Notes: generated from the letters alone by a model not told the origin. DNA of 64,000 nt from Weeksella virosa DSM 16922 (GCF_000189415.1 NC_015144.1:186001-250000); one strand, 5' to 3'. Shown: positions 1 to 9,621, counted from the first letter of the stretch. A program made the numbers and translations.

Positions 1-626
1 TTTATCATCAATCAATTTAGAAGGCATCATTTTAATTCCGATAGAAGTCGAAATTTGATAATAAATGTATTCTATTTTCTCTTTCGAATAACCTTGATCT
101 TCATCAACAGAAAGTTTGATTAAATAATGATTGTAATCATCCGAAGTTTCCAAATCACCATGAATAAGATGTCCTGTATTTTTGTTTTCAGAAACTAAAA
201 TTTTAGGTCGTGCACCACCAGCCGAAGTTCCAATTTTGAAAATCTTTAGTAATGCGATATCGCTTAATCCTTTTTCTTCTATTGAAGTTTTAAATCTAGC
301 ACTTTCTTTACCACTTCCGTTATTTCTTCTACATCAATACTCTGATTTGATTTAATTTCTTTGGCAGAAGAAAATTCTAAAGCTCCCATTCCTCTTTTAC
401 CTACATAAGTAAGCTGCTCTAAAGGCGTGATTACACTTATGTCTTTATGAGTAGATTCAAGCCATTCTTTAGAAACAATGTTTCCAAAAAAATCAGGTAA
501 AGAATCTGCAGTCATAGGAGGTAGTCCTCGAAAAGTTTCCCCTTCAAATTCAGAAAATACTTGTACGTTAGGAGTTCTTCGAATAACATAAGGGAATATT
601 TTCTCAAATAAATTAGTTTCTTTCAT
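1..626 (-). pseudogene. hipA-like kinase remnant, 5'-truncated and frameshifted, runs off left edge
   Basis: On the minus strand the reading frame from 626 gives about 115 residues that resemble the N-terminal part of HipA-type serine/threonine kinases: a PDFFGN segment, a PLEQLTYVG segment and GMGALEF. It hits a stop at 279-281. Homology resumes in the -1 frame with GTSAGGARPK and an IKL...IEYIYYQ...GIKMM pattern, and stays open to the window edge. The usual first 35-40 residues of HipA are missing: an in-frame stop lies just upstream of the ATG at 626 with no earlier start. The frame switch falls on TTTAAAA (288-294), so a slip is conceivable, but the lost N-terminus favours a decayed gene. 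No hipB-like partner is visible. HipA family knowledge: toxin kinase of HipBA modules. Assignment is from recalled motifs. Confidence 0.65.
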
Positions 627-749
627 AAAAGAGTATCTAAAAGATAGAGATTTTTATTATTTGAATCAATTTCCTACCAAAAAAAAAGGAAGTTTTCTAC
701 AGAATAGTTTATTTTAGCCCAAATAAAGTAAATTAAAATTAATAAAAAA

Positions 750-2915
750 ATGAAAAAATTTTTATTTACCACCCTCATGGCACTTTTGGTTTTTCCGTTT
801 ACCAAAGTAAAAGCCGATGAAGGTATGTGGTTTTTGATGCATATCGAGCGTCTGAATGGTCGTGATATGCAAAAAATGGGGTTGCAATTAACGCCCGAAG
901 AAATTTACAGTGTCAATAACAATAGCTTGAAAGATGCGATTGTTCAGTTTGGCGGTGGATGTACGGCAGAAATTATTTCTAACCAAGGTTTGGTTCTCAC
1001 CAATCACCATTGTGGTTATGGAAATATTGCACAATTATCTACTCCAGAGCATGATTATTTGACCAACGGATTTTGGGCAAAAAACAAAAGCGAAGAGCTG
1101 AAACCAGACAACCTAAAAGTACGTTTCTTTGTTCGTATGGATGATGTAACGAAAAGAATACTGAGCAAAGTAAATGATAAAATGTCGGAAATCGATCGTC
1201 AGAAAATCATCAATCAAGAGATTGCAAAAATCGAACAAGAGAATAACGAAGGAGGAAAATACATTGTTTCTGTTCGTTCATTTTTCCAAGGAAATGAATA
1301 TTACTACTTTGTGTATCAAGACTACGAAGATGTTCGTTTAGTGGGAACGCCTCCCAATGCGATTGGTAAATACGGTGGAGATACCGATAACTGGGAATGG
1401 CCACGCCACACAGGAGATTTCGCTATTTTCCGTGTATATACAGATGCCAATGGAAATCCTGCACCCTACTCGAAAGAAAATATACCAATGAAACCAAAAC
1501 ACCACTTGCCTATTTCATTAAAAGGATTCGAGAAGGGAGATTTTGCTATGATTTTAGGATATCCAGGTCGTACCAATCGTTGGATGCCCGCACAAGGTGT
1601 AGCGCAGAACATCAACTTTGCTTATCCTGCTTGGGTAGAAGCTTCTAAAGTTGGAATGGATCAGATGAAAAAACACATGGATCAGAACCAAGAAGTAAAA
1701 ATCAACTATGCTTCTAAATATGCCGGAGTTGCCAATTACTGGAAAAACCGTCAAGGAATGATCGAAGCTTTGAAATTACACGGAACGGTAGAAACAAAAA
1801 CCAAAACAGAAAAGAAATTCAATAAATGGGCAAATAAAAAACACAACCAAGCAAAATACGGTGAGGTTATTAAAAACCTAAATACCTATTATGCAGCCAC
1901 CAATTTGCAAGCGATGCACGATAACTACTTGATGGGAATGTTGAGAAGTAGTGCTTTTGCCATGGCACCTTATAGAATCGGGAATGCATTGGCAAACTAT
2001 GCAGAAGCCAATGAAGCTAAAAGAAAGGAGATGCGCCCACAAATCCAGGCGTTATTAGATGCAACTTACGATAAGATGTACTTACCGCTTGAGAAAGACG
2101 TATTAGTAGCTCAGCTTAATTTATATGCTACCAAAGCAAAACAAGCTGGGATAGCGCCGTACGTAAGCACTTTGGCTGCAAACAATAACAACAACTTTAC
2201 GCAATGGGTAAACGATGCTTTTGGCAAAAGTTTTTTTGCCGATAAAAAACAAGTCGAAAATTTTCTGAATAGTCCAGATGTTGCTTTATTGCAAAACGAT
2301 GAGTTATTCAAACTTTCTTCTTCTTTGATAGAAAAGTACAATCAACAAACAGATCAACAAAAAGCATTGAACGATGCTTACGAAAAGAATTTCCGTCTGT
2401 TAGTAGAAGGTTTACGCGAATCGAAAATTGCACATATTCTTTATCCAGATGCCAATAGCACTTTGCGTCTAACCTATGGTTCTATTCAACCATTACCTAG
2501 AAGTACCAATCCAAATCGTCAGCCAGATGCACCGGCTAACTATTACACAACCATGGATGGATTGGTTGCCAAACATAAAGTTGGTGATGAGGAATTCGAA
2601 AATCCACAACGCTTATTAGATCTTGCAAAAGAAAAAGATTTTGGTCGTTACGCTGACAAAGCTGGCTATATGCCGATAAACTTCTTATCGAATAACGATA
2701 TTACCGGAGGAAATTCTGGTTCACCGGTCTTGAATGGGAATGGAGAATTGATCGGAATTGCATTCGATGGAAACATCGAAGCAATGGCGGGCGATGTTAT
2801 CTTCGATCCGAAATTACAACGTACAATCTCGGTAGATATCCGTTATGTTCTATGGGTTGTTGACAAATATGCTGGTGCTACCAACATTATAGATGAATTG
2901 ACTATCGTAGAATAA
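750..2915 (+). CDS. S46-family dipeptidyl-peptidase, DPP7-like
   Basis: A 721-residue exported serine peptidase that removes dipeptides from peptide N-termini, expected in the periplasm or at the cell surface. Residues 1-22 form a signal peptide (KK, hydrophobic core, KVKA). The S46 triad is recognisable: the His-His pair 86-87 in TNHHCGYG, Asp213 within GGDTDNWEWP, and Ser656 in GGNSGSPV. Eighteen residues after the serine, at the position where the Asp/Glu-specific DPP11 has Arg, this protein has Gly674 (FDGN). In the S46 family Gly here goes with DPP7-type preference for hydrophobic P1. Length fits the family (about 710-720). It is monocistronic and ends at a strong terminator shared with the convergent lysine locus. 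Such enzymes feed amino-acid catabolism, which fits the neighbouring lysine and tyrosine pathways. Confidence 0.93.
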   Translation: MKKFLFTTLMALLVFPFTKVKADEGMWFLMHIERLNGRDMQKMGLQLTPEEIYSVNNNSLKDAIVQFGGGCTAEIISNQGLVLTNHHCGYGNIAQLSTPEHDYLTNGFWAKNKSEELKPDNLKVRFFVRMDDVTKRILSKVNDKMSEIDRQKIINQEIAKIEQENNEGGKYIVSVRSFFQGNEYYYFVYQDYEDVRLVGTPPNAIGKYGGDTDNWEWPRHTGDFAIFRVYTDANGNPAPYSKENIPMKPKHHLPISLKGFEKGDFAMILGYPGRTNRWMPAQGVAQNINFAYPAWVEASKVGMDQMKKHMDQNQEVKINYASKYAGVANYWKNRQGMIEALKLHGTVETKTKTEKKFNKWANKKHNQAKYGEVIKNLNTYYAATNLQAMHDNYLMGMLRSSAFAMAPYRIGNALANYAEANEAKRKEMRPQIQALLDATYDKMYLPLEKDVLVAQLNLYATKAKQAGIAPYVSTLAANNNNNFTQWVNDAFGKSFFADKKQVENFLNSPDVALLQNDELFKLSSSLIEKYNQQTDQQKALNDAYEKNFRLLVEGLRESKIAHILYPDANSTLRLTYGSIQPLPRSTNPNRQPDAPANYYTTMDGLVAKHKVGDEEFENPQRLLDLAKEKDFGRYADKAGYMPINFLSNNDITGGNSGSPVLNGNGELIGIAFDGNIEAMAGDVIFDPKLQRTISVDIRYVLWVVDKYAGATNIIDELTIVE

Positions 2916-2932
2916 TCTAGATTATTCTATTC

Positions 2933-2970
2933 AAAAAAAGGTCTTCCGAGTTTTCGGAAGACCTTTTTTT
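2933..2970. terminator. Bidirectional intrinsic terminator
   Basis: Near-perfect stem: A7 plus a GC-containing 10-bp arm (2933-2949), 4-nt loop, and the complementary arm followed by T7 (2954-2970). It lies between the convergent dipeptidyl-peptidase and lysine transaminase genes and has a U-tract in both directions, so it can end both transcripts. Confidence 0.9.
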
Positions 2971-2989
2971 ATCTTGCACTTTAGCCTTT

Positions 2990-4291
2990 TTACAAGGCTT
3001 TCATAATCTCAACCGCTTGGTCGATTTGTTCTTGAGTAACATTTAAATGCGGACGAAAACGCACCGATTTCTCGCCACATGGTAAAACAATTAATTGATT
3101 ATCGAAACAATGACGAATAAACTCATCGCGTAATTGTCCATTTTCTAAATCAAAAGCGATGAATAATCCTTTTCCTCTAACATTTTTTATGGTCGGATTT
3201 TGCGACTGAAGTTCATGTAATTTTTGCAAAAAATATTCTCCTTGAACACATGCATTCTCAACCAAATTTTCTTTTTCTATAACTTCGAGAATTAATTTGA
3301 ATCGAATCATATCAATAAAGTTCCCACCAAAAGTAGAATTAATTCGGCTCGACTCTTTGAATACGTTGTTCGGTATTTGATCTAGCTTTTCTTTGTTGGC
3401 TAAAATTCCGCAAACTTGTGCTTTTTTACCGAATGAAATAATGTCCGGAATGATTTCGTAATGTTGATAAGCCCACATTTTTCCTGTCATTCCGATTCCG
3501 GTTTGTACTTCATCAAAAATCAAAAGAATTTCATTCTCGTCACAAATTGCTCGTAATTTTTGCAAGAATTCTGGACGGAAATAATTATCACCACCTTCAC
3601 CCTGAATCGTTTCGATGATTATACATGCTACACGGTTCGGATTATTTCTCAAAGCTTCGTGTATCTGAGCAACTGCCTTTTTCTCCGCCTCTATTGTTTG
3701 TTGTGTATTTTCATCCGTTACGGGAAAAAACATTTTCGGATTTTCTATTCTTGGCCAATTAAATTTTGGGAAATATTCGTACTTCCGTGGATCATTGGTA
3801 TTGGTCAACGAAAGAGTGTAGCCCGAACGCCCGTGAAATGCTTGTTTGAAATGAATCACTTGATCGGCTTCTTCCTCGATTCCTTTAGTAAAATTGAGTC
3901 GAGTTCGCCAATCGAATGCAGCTTTTAGAGCATTCTCTACAGCCAGTGTTCCTCCCGAAATAAAAAAACTATACTGCAATTCTTTTGGCATTGCAACGCG
4001 TGCAAAAGTATCGACAAAGTCTGCAAACTCTTCGGTATAAATATCCGAAACGGCTAGTTTATTCACTGCCATTTTACCTAAAAAAGCTTCGTTTTTCACC
4101 AAGTGTGGATGGTTATATCCGATAGGCGAAGAGGCAAACATACTAAAGAAATCGAGATATTTTTTTCCGTTTTTATCAACCAAATAAGAACCGTGAGATT
4201 TCTCGATATCCATCACTATATTATAACCATCGGCTAAGATATGCTCGCCCAAACGTTGGTGAACGGTTTTAGTTAGATTAAGTGTTTTCAT
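2990..4291 (-). CDS. lat: L-lysine 6-transaminase
   Basis: A 433-residue PLP-dependent class-III aminotransferase that moves the epsilon-amino group of lysine to 2-oxoglutarate, giving allysine / piperideine-6-carboxylate. Visible hallmarks are the N-terminal DFFSMFASSPIGYNHP segment typical of Lat, the SGGTLAVENALKAA motif, IFDEVQTG with the cofactor Asp, and SFGKKAQ in which Lys289 or Lys290 is the Schiff-base residue. Length matches the Lat family. It starts 34 nt after the stop of the upstream aldehyde dehydrogenase, so the two are probably one transcript that makes 2-aminoadipate from lysine. The ATG at 4291 is clear. Confidence 0.93.
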   Translation of the reverse strand: MKTLNLTKTVHQRLGEHILADGYNIVMDIEKSHGSYLVDKNGKKYLDFFSMFASSPIGYNHPHLVKNEAFLGKMAVNKLAVSDIYTEEFADFVDTFARVAMPKELQYSFFISGGTLAVENALKAAFDWRTRLNFTKGIEEEADQVIHFKQAFHGRSGYTLSLTNTNDPRKYEYFPKFNWPRIENPKMFFPVTDENTQQTIEAEKKAVAQIHEALRNNPNRVACIIIETIQGEGGDNYFRPEFLQKLRAICDENEILLIFDEVQTGIGMTGKMWAYQHYEIIPDIISFGKKAQVCGILANKEKLDQIPNNVFKESSRINSTFGGNFIDMIRFKLILEVIEKENLVENACVQGEYFLQKLHELQSQNPTIKNVRGKGLFIAFDLENGQLRDEFIRHCFDNQLIVLPCGEKSVRFRPHLNVTQEQIDQAVEIMKAL

Positions 4292-4325
4292 TATTTTTTT
4301 GTGTGTTTTTATTGATGTATTTTGA

Positions 4326-5861
4326 TTATTTCAAATCGAATTTTATTCCTTGTGCTAAAGGTAATTCGGTTGTATAATTAATGGTGTTTGTTTGGCGACG
4401 CATATAGAATTTCCATGCATCAGAACCGGATTCTCTTCCGCCACCTGTTTCTTTTTCACCACCAAAAGCACCTCCGATTTCTGCACCAGAGGTCCCGATG
4501 TTTACATTGGCAATCCCGCAATCTGATCCGCTAGCGCTTAAGAATAACTCTGCTTCTCTCAAGTTATTGGTCATGATGGCTGATGAAAGGCCTTGCTTAA
4601 CATCATTCTGAATATCAATTGCATTTTGCACCTCACCTGAATATTTAATTAAATATAAAATAGGTGCAAATGTTTCTTGTTGGACAATTTCATAATGATT
4701 TTCTACTTCTGCAATAACTGGTTGTACATAACATCCACTCTCGTATCCTTCTCCCTCTAGTACTTTTCCTTCGACAACTAATTCACCTCCTTCTTGTTTA
4801 ATTTTATCCAAGGCCGAAAGATACATTTTCACAGCATCTTGATCGATCAATGGACCTACGTGATTTGCGGTATCCAAAGGATTGCCAATTTTCAATTGCT
4901 GGTAGGCATCTACCATGGCTTTTTTTACTTGATCGTAAATGCTTTCATGTACGATTAATCTTCTTGTAGAAGTACATCGTTGACCTGCCGTTCCGACTGC
5001 GCCAAAAACCGCACCGATGACAGTCATTTTTATATCGGCATTCGGTGTTACGATAATGGCATTATTTCCACCAAGTTCTAACAGGGTTTTTCCTAAACGT
5101 TGAGCAACTGTAACAGCAACTTCTCTCCCCATACGTGTAGAGCCTGTTGCTGAAATCAAAGGAATTCTTTCATCTTTTGCTAACCATTCCCCTACTTCTC
5201 GATTACCTGTTACTATAGAAGAAATCCCTTCTCCATACCCTTGATCTTGTAGAATATCGGCTAAAATTTTCTGACATGCAACGGCACATAAAGGTGTTTT
5301 TTCACTTGCTTTCCAAACCACTACATCACCACAAACCAATGCGATACATGTATTCCAAGCCCATACGGCTACAGGAAAGTTAAAAGCTGTAATTACACCT
5401 AAAATACCGTATGGATGATATTGATCGTACATACGATGTCCTGGTCTTTCTGAGTGAATAGTAGAACCGTATAATTGACGAGATAATCCTACGGCAAAGT
5501 CACAAATATCAATCATTTCTTGTACCTCACCCATTCCTTCTTGATAAGATTTACCCATCTCATAAGAAACCAATTTCCCTAATTCTGGTTTTAGTTCCCG
5601 TAATTTTTCTCCTAACAATCGCACAATTTCACCTCTTTTGGGTGCAGGAACCAATCGCCAAGTTTTGAAAGCTTCTTGGGCTTTCTCGATTACGTGATTA
5701 TAATCTTCTCGTGTTGTAGTTTTTACTTTTCCGATTTCTTTTCCATCTACTGGAGAAAAAGAAGAAATAAATTCGCCATTTGCCAACCACTGTTGACCTG
5801 TAGAACCTCCTAAGTTTTCAGTTTCTAAACCTACGTTTTTCAATTCGTTTAATAAACTCAT
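4326..5861 (-). CDS. Alpha-aminoadipic semialdehyde dehydrogenase (ALDH7-like)
   Basis: An NAD(P)-dependent aldehyde dehydrogenase of the ALDH7/antiquitin type, about 511 residues. It carries the ATGSTRMG cofactor loop, catalytic Glu262 in LELGGNN and catalytic Cys296 in GQRCTSTRR. The GGNN and TSTRR context is the ALDH7 signature rather than that of general ALDHs. Predicted reaction: allysine (from the downstream transaminase) to 2-aminoadipate. I start at the ATG at 5861 after an AGAGAG sequence. The frame extends upstream to a TTG at 5891, but that adds 10 unsupported residues in what looks like promoter sequence. It is divergent from glutaryl-CoA dehydrogenase across a 139-bp gap, so the lysine genes may share control. 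Confidence 0.9.
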   Translation of the reverse strand: MSLLNELKNVGLETENLGGSTGQQWLANGEFISSFSPVDGKEIGKVKTTTREDYNHVIEKAQEAFKTWRLVPAPKRGEIVRLLGEKLRELKPELGKLVSYEMGKSYQEGMGEVQEMIDICDFAVGLSRQLYGSTIHSERPGHRMYDQYHPYGILGVITAFNFPVAVWAWNTCIALVCGDVVVWKASEKTPLCAVACQKILADILQDQGYGEGISSIVTGNREVGEWLAKDERIPLISATGSTRMGREVAVTVAQRLGKTLLELGGNNAIIVTPNADIKMTVIGAVFGAVGTAGQRCTSTRRLIVHESIYDQVKKAMVDAYQQLKIGNPLDTANHVGPLIDQDAVKMYLSALDKIKQEGGELVVEGKVLEGEGYESGCYVQPVIAEVENHYEIVQQETFAPILYLIKYSGEVQNAIDIQNDVKQGLSSAIMTNNLREAELFLSASGSDCGIANVNIGTSGAEIGGAFGGEKETGGGRESGSDAWKFYMRRQTNTINYTTELPLAQGIKFDLK

Positions 5862-6000
5862 CTCTCTATTTTTGTCGTTTAATTGTCCCAAAATAAGTAA
5901 AAATTTTCACAAATACTTATGAATTTGATGAATATTTTCCTTCTCAATTTCAGAAAATCATAAATAAGTTTTAGTTTTAGGCACACAAAAAAATGAAAAT

Positions 6001-7164
6001 ATGAATTCTACGACAGACTATTTCAACATTGATGAATTGTTAACAGAAGAACATTTATTAATTCGTGATTCGGTACGCAAATTTGTAAATGAAGAAATAA
6101 AACCCGTGATCGATGAACACGCTCAAAATCATACAGAAATCCCTAATTTGATGAAAAAATTAGGTGCAATTGGTGCTTTAGGCCCTTACATTCCGGAAGA
6201 GTATGGCGGTGCAGGATTAGATCAAATTTCGTATGGTTTGATCATGCAAGAATTAGAAGCAGGAGATTCTGCTGTTCGTTCGGCTGCATCGGTACAATCT
6301 TCTTTAGTAATGTATCCTATTTTCACCTATGGGTCTGAGGAACAAAAAAGAAAATACTTACCAAAATTAGCATCGGGAGAAATGATAGGATGCTTTGGCT
6401 TAACGGAACCAAACCACGGCTCTAACCCAGCCGGGATGGAAACAAAACTAAAAAAAGAAGGCGACCATTATATTTTGAATGGGGCAAAAATGTGGATTAC
6501 CAATGCTCCTATTTGTGATATTGCTGTGGTATGGGCAAGAAACGAAGAAGGAAAAATATCGGGTGTGATAGTTGAGCGATACATGGAAGGTTTTTCTACC
6601 CCAGAGACGATGCAAAAATGGTCTTTACGTGCTTCGAGAACTGGTGAGCTGGTTTTTGAAAATGTAAAAATTCCGGCAGAAAACATCCTACCAGGAGTCA
6701 ACAGTTTACGTGGACCATTGTCTTGTCTAAATTCTGCCAGATACGGTATTTCTTGGGGAGCAATTGGCGCAGCGATCGATTGTTACGAAGTTGCCTTACA
6801 ATATTCATTGGAAAGGACCCAATTCGGAAAACCAATTGCCTCTTACCAATTACAACAGAAAAAATTAGCCGAATTCATTACTGAGATTACCAAAGCACAA
6901 TTAATGGTATGGAGATTAGGAACCTTAAAGAATGAAGACAAAGCAACGCCAGCACAAATTTCTATGGCCAAAAGAAACAGCGTGAAAATCGCCCTTGATA
7001 TTGCTCGAGAGTCGAGACAAATTCTTGGTGCAATGGGCATTGTAGGCGATTACCCTATGATGCGTCATGCGGCGAACCTAGAATCGGTTATCACCTACGA
7101 AGGAACCCACGATGTTCATTTATTAATTACCGGAAACGATATTACAGGAATCAATGCATTCTAA
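6001..7164 (+). CDS. gcdH: Glutaryl-CoA dehydrogenase-type acyl-CoA dehydrogenase
   Basis: A 387-residue flavoprotein of the acyl-CoA dehydrogenase family. The alpha-helical N-domain leads into GCFGLTEPNHGSNP (flavin/substrate loop), the beta-domain follows, and the catalytic base is Glu367 in YEGTHDVH, the position and wording typical of GcdH. Arg in SARYGISWG and the RTQFGKPIA motif also fit. The reaction is glutaryl-CoA to crotonyl-CoA plus CO2, the late step of lysine degradation via 2-aminoadipate and 2-oxoadipate. That matches the divergently transcribed lat/ALDH7 pair. Genes for the middle steps (aminoadipate transaminase, 2-oxoadipate dehydrogenase) are not in the window. An 8-nt gap to the next gene suggests co-transcription. 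Confidence 0.9.
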   Translation: MNSTTDYFNIDELLTEEHLLIRDSVRKFVNEEIKPVIDEHAQNHTEIPNLMKKLGAIGALGPYIPEEYGGAGLDQISYGLIMQELEAGDSAVRSAASVQSSLVMYPIFTYGSEEQKRKYLPKLASGEMIGCFGLTEPNHGSNPAGMETKLKKEGDHYILNGAKMWITNAPICDIAVVWARNEEGKISGVIVERYMEGFSTPETMQKWSLRASRTGELVFENVKIPAENILPGVNSLRGPLSCLNSARYGISWGAIGAAIDCYEVALQYSLERTQFGKPIASYQLQQKKLAEFITEITKAQLMVWRLGTLKNEDKATPAQISMAKRNSVKIALDIARESRQILGAMGIVGDYPMMRHAANLESVITYEGTHDVHLLITGNDITGINAF

Positions 7165-7172
7165 AAAAATCT

Positions 7173-8849
7173 ATGAACAAACCTCTTATTTCGTTTATTT
7201 TATTATTTCTAATAAGCTGTATTGTTTCGGCACAAACTGCGTATAAAATCACGTATGAAAAATTCTCTAACGATGTAAAAGTCGACGAAGAAAACCCGAC
7301 GGTGGTTTGGGCAAATGAACAAGAAAGTATTATCGGTGCGAAAAATGCTTTTTCGACCCAAAAGAAATACCCGTACGAAATTATCTCTTACCAAAAATAC
7401 GACAGCATTCTTTATCCGATTACCTTCTTTTCTAACGACTCGGTAATTGCGACTAAAAATAGTATTGGTAATGGAAATCTTACGTACAAGAAAACGAAAA
7501 GAAGTAAACGAATTTTAGGAATTAAATGTAAACATGCCGAAGTACACATCAACTCGAACAAGATAGACCTTTGGTATGTAGATAATTTACCGATTCAGGC
7601 GGCACCTAACACAGTTGGGTTGCCGCTTGGCTTGGTGATGGAATACGAACGTAACAATAACTTTTCTATTCGTGTAAATAAAATCGAAGAAGTAAAAAAC
7701 ATAGAAATCCATCATTTTACGGATTTCGATTTCGAGAAAGTCTTTGTACCTATGCTCGATTATAGGAATTTGGTATGGAAAAGCCGTTTTGTTCATATTC
7801 CTATTTTCGATCATCAACAAATTCATTTTGGTGCAAAGAATCAATTTTCACCCGATTCAACGTCAATTTTCGCCAATGGAACGGTGGTCGTAAAAAAAAT
7901 AAAATTTCCTACACTCCAAGAAGATGATCAAATTTTTTTGCAGCTCACACAATTTTCTAACGGTGATGCGTATGATAGAACGGGTTCTGTTTTTCTGATT
8001 CCCATAGAAAAAAAACCAAACTTTTTAGAAGCTTTACAAAACGGCATTGAGGTTTTACCTTTTATAACCGACAAAAACAAACAAAAATATCAGGGCATGA
8101 TTCGGATAGGAAATTATGAACCTTTAGTAGAATTGATGCGTTTTTTTACGCCATTTGGTATTAGAGAATTTAATCATATCGAGATAAAAGATCATCATTG
8201 GTTGAATGCTGCAGAATATCGTCAAGAAATATCCGACCTAAAAAATCTCCTTTCTAACAAAGAAGTTTATATAGGGATTTTTATCGGGAATTATGATCAA
8301 GGTGGTCATATAGTTTCTGCAGAAGCTACAATTCATCGGGGTGGCAAAAGCGTTTTTCCTACCCAAAAAAGTCTACCGCTCTTTAATACACTGAATGTAA
8401 TGGAAATGGCAGGTCAAAATTACGGAAGTCTTTTTTCGGATGAAAAAGGATTAGTGGTGAGATTTGATCTGAAAGAAGATTGGAACAATGCTTATCTACG
8501 ATTGATCACTACCGGACATGGTGGTTGGGAAAACGGCGATGAGTTCTTGGCAAAGGAAAATACAGTTTATTTGAACGACAAAAAAGTTTTTCAGCTCGCA
8601 CCATGGCGCACCGATTGCGGGAGTTATAGAATGATGAATCCTGCATCTGGAAATTTTGAAAACGGTTTATCATCATCCGACTATAGTCGTTCTAATTGGT
8701 GCCCAGGAACTGTAACACCACCTTATTATATACAACTAGGAAACCTAAAAGCAGGTAAACATCAATTACAAATTATTATTCCGCAAGGAGAAAAAGAAGG
8801 CAATAGTTTTAGTTTTTGGTCGGTATCGGGAATCTTGTTAGGAGAATAA
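7173..8849 (+). CDS. Secreted GLPGLI-type protein fused to a PNGase F-like domain
   Basis: 558 residues with a signal peptide (1-20, ending VSAQ). Residues about 21-180 resemble the GLPGLI family (AYKITYEKF start, ILGIKCKHAEV and a GLPLGLVMEYE core near 149-160). Residues about 200-558 resemble peptide-N4-(N-acetylglucosaminyl)asparagine amidase F: SNGDAYDRTG places Asp268 at the position of PNGase F Asp60, GDEFLAKENTVYL places Glu457 at the position of Glu206, and APWRTDCGSY plus RSNWCPG match the C-terminal lobe with its disulfides. Predicted role: release of N-glycans from exported or host glycoproteins, in periplasm or outside. It sits 8 nt behind gcdH, an unexpected partner. Alignment is by eye; activity is inferred. 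Confidence 0.78.
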   Translation: MNKPLISFILLFLISCIVSAQTAYKITYEKFSNDVKVDEENPTVVWANEQESIIGAKNAFSTQKKYPYEIISYQKYDSILYPITFFSNDSVIATKNSIGNGNLTYKKTKRSKRILGIKCKHAEVHINSNKIDLWYVDNLPIQAAPNTVGLPLGLVMEYERNNNFSIRVNKIEEVKNIEIHHFTDFDFEKVFVPMLDYRNLVWKSRFVHIPIFDHQQIHFGAKNQFSPDSTSIFANGTVVVKKIKFPTLQEDDQIFLQLTQFSNGDAYDRTGSVFLIPIEKKPNFLEALQNGIEVLPFITDKNKQKYQGMIRIGNYEPLVELMRFFTPFGIREFNHIEIKDHHWLNAAEYRQEISDLKNLLSNKEVYIGIFIGNYDQGGHIVSAEATIHRGGKSVFPTQKSLPLFNTLNVMEMAGQNYGSLFSDEKGLVVRFDLKEDWNNAYLRLITTGHGGWENGDEFLAKENTVYLNDKKVFQLAPWRTDCGSYRMMNPASGNFENGLSSSDYSRSNWCPGTVTPPYYIQLGNLKAGKHQLQIIIPQGEKEGNSFSFWSVSGILLGE

Positions 8850-8908
8850 GTAGAAAATTAATATTTTCATAAAACACACTTATATCCGAAAGAACCAAAT
8901 TTAAATTG

Positions 8909-8916
8909 TAATTTTG
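8909..8916 (+). promoter_or_regulatory. Candidate -7 element TAATTTTG
   Basis: Matches the Bacteroidetes TAnnTTTG consensus 34 nt upstream of the DUF4290 start. No convincing TTG lies about 19 nt upstream, so the call is moderate. It could drive the DUF4290-murA run. Confidence 0.4.
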
Positions 8917-8949
8917 TAAGTAAAAATAACGATAACGTAGAGGAAAATT

Positions 8950-9612
8950 ATGGAATACAATACAACGCGTACTCAATTAATTATACCAGAATATGGACGA
9001 CACATCCAAGAAATGGTGAATCATTGTATGACGATTGCCGACGAAGAAGAGCGCAATGGTTTTGCACAAATCATCATTGAGGTTATGGGTGAATTGAACC
9101 CACATCTACGCGATGTTCCTGATTTTCAACATAAGTTATGGGATCAACTTTTTATCATGTCAGAATTTCAGCTCGACGTAAAATCCCCATACCCCATTCC
9201 GTCTGCCAAAGATACAATCAACAGCAAACCCAACATTATACCATATCCAAAAGGGATTAATAAATACCGATATTACGGGAACAATATTCGCAAAATGATC
9301 GAAGTTGCACTCACTTGGGAAGATGGAGACAAGAAAGAAGGGTTGATTTTTGCCATTGCCAACCACATGAAAAAGAGTTATTTATTATGGAACAAAGACA
9401 CTGTGGATGATGCAGTTATTTTCAATCATTTGTATGAACTATCGAACCAACAATTTGACTTAAGAAACTCTAACGAAACTCTGATTCCCTCTGATCGATT
9501 ATTACAAAACCTGAACAAAAATCAGAACCACAATAATCACAACAATCATAAGAATTACAAAAATCAGAACAAACACCAAATCAATAATCGCAGTAATACT
9601 AAAAACAAGTAA
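8950..9612 (+). CDS. DUF4290 family protein
   Basis: 220 residues, cytoplasmic, no signal or membrane segment. It is recognised as the DUF4290 family from MEYNTTRTQLIIPEYGRHIQ and the GELNPHLRDVPDFQHKLWDQ region, a Bacteroidetes-restricted family with no known function that commonly lies directly upstream of murA. That is the case here, with a 9-nt gap. The last 35 or so residues are an Asn/His/Lys-rich low-complexity tail, likely disordered. The synteny suggests a link with envelope or peptidoglycan growth, but no mechanism can be read from the sequence. Confidence 0.88.
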   Translation: MEYNTTRTQLIIPEYGRHIQEMVNHCMTIADEEERNGFAQIIIEVMGELNPHLRDVPDFQHKLWDQLFIMSEFQLDVKSPYPIPSAKDTINSKPNIIPYPKGINKYRYYGNNIRKMIEVALTWEDGDKKEGLIFAIANHMKKSYLLWNKDTVDDAVIFNHLYELSNQQFDLRNSNETLIPSDRLLQNLNKNQNHNNHNNHKNYKNQNKHQINNRSNTKNK

Positions 9613-9621
9613 ATCAACAAA

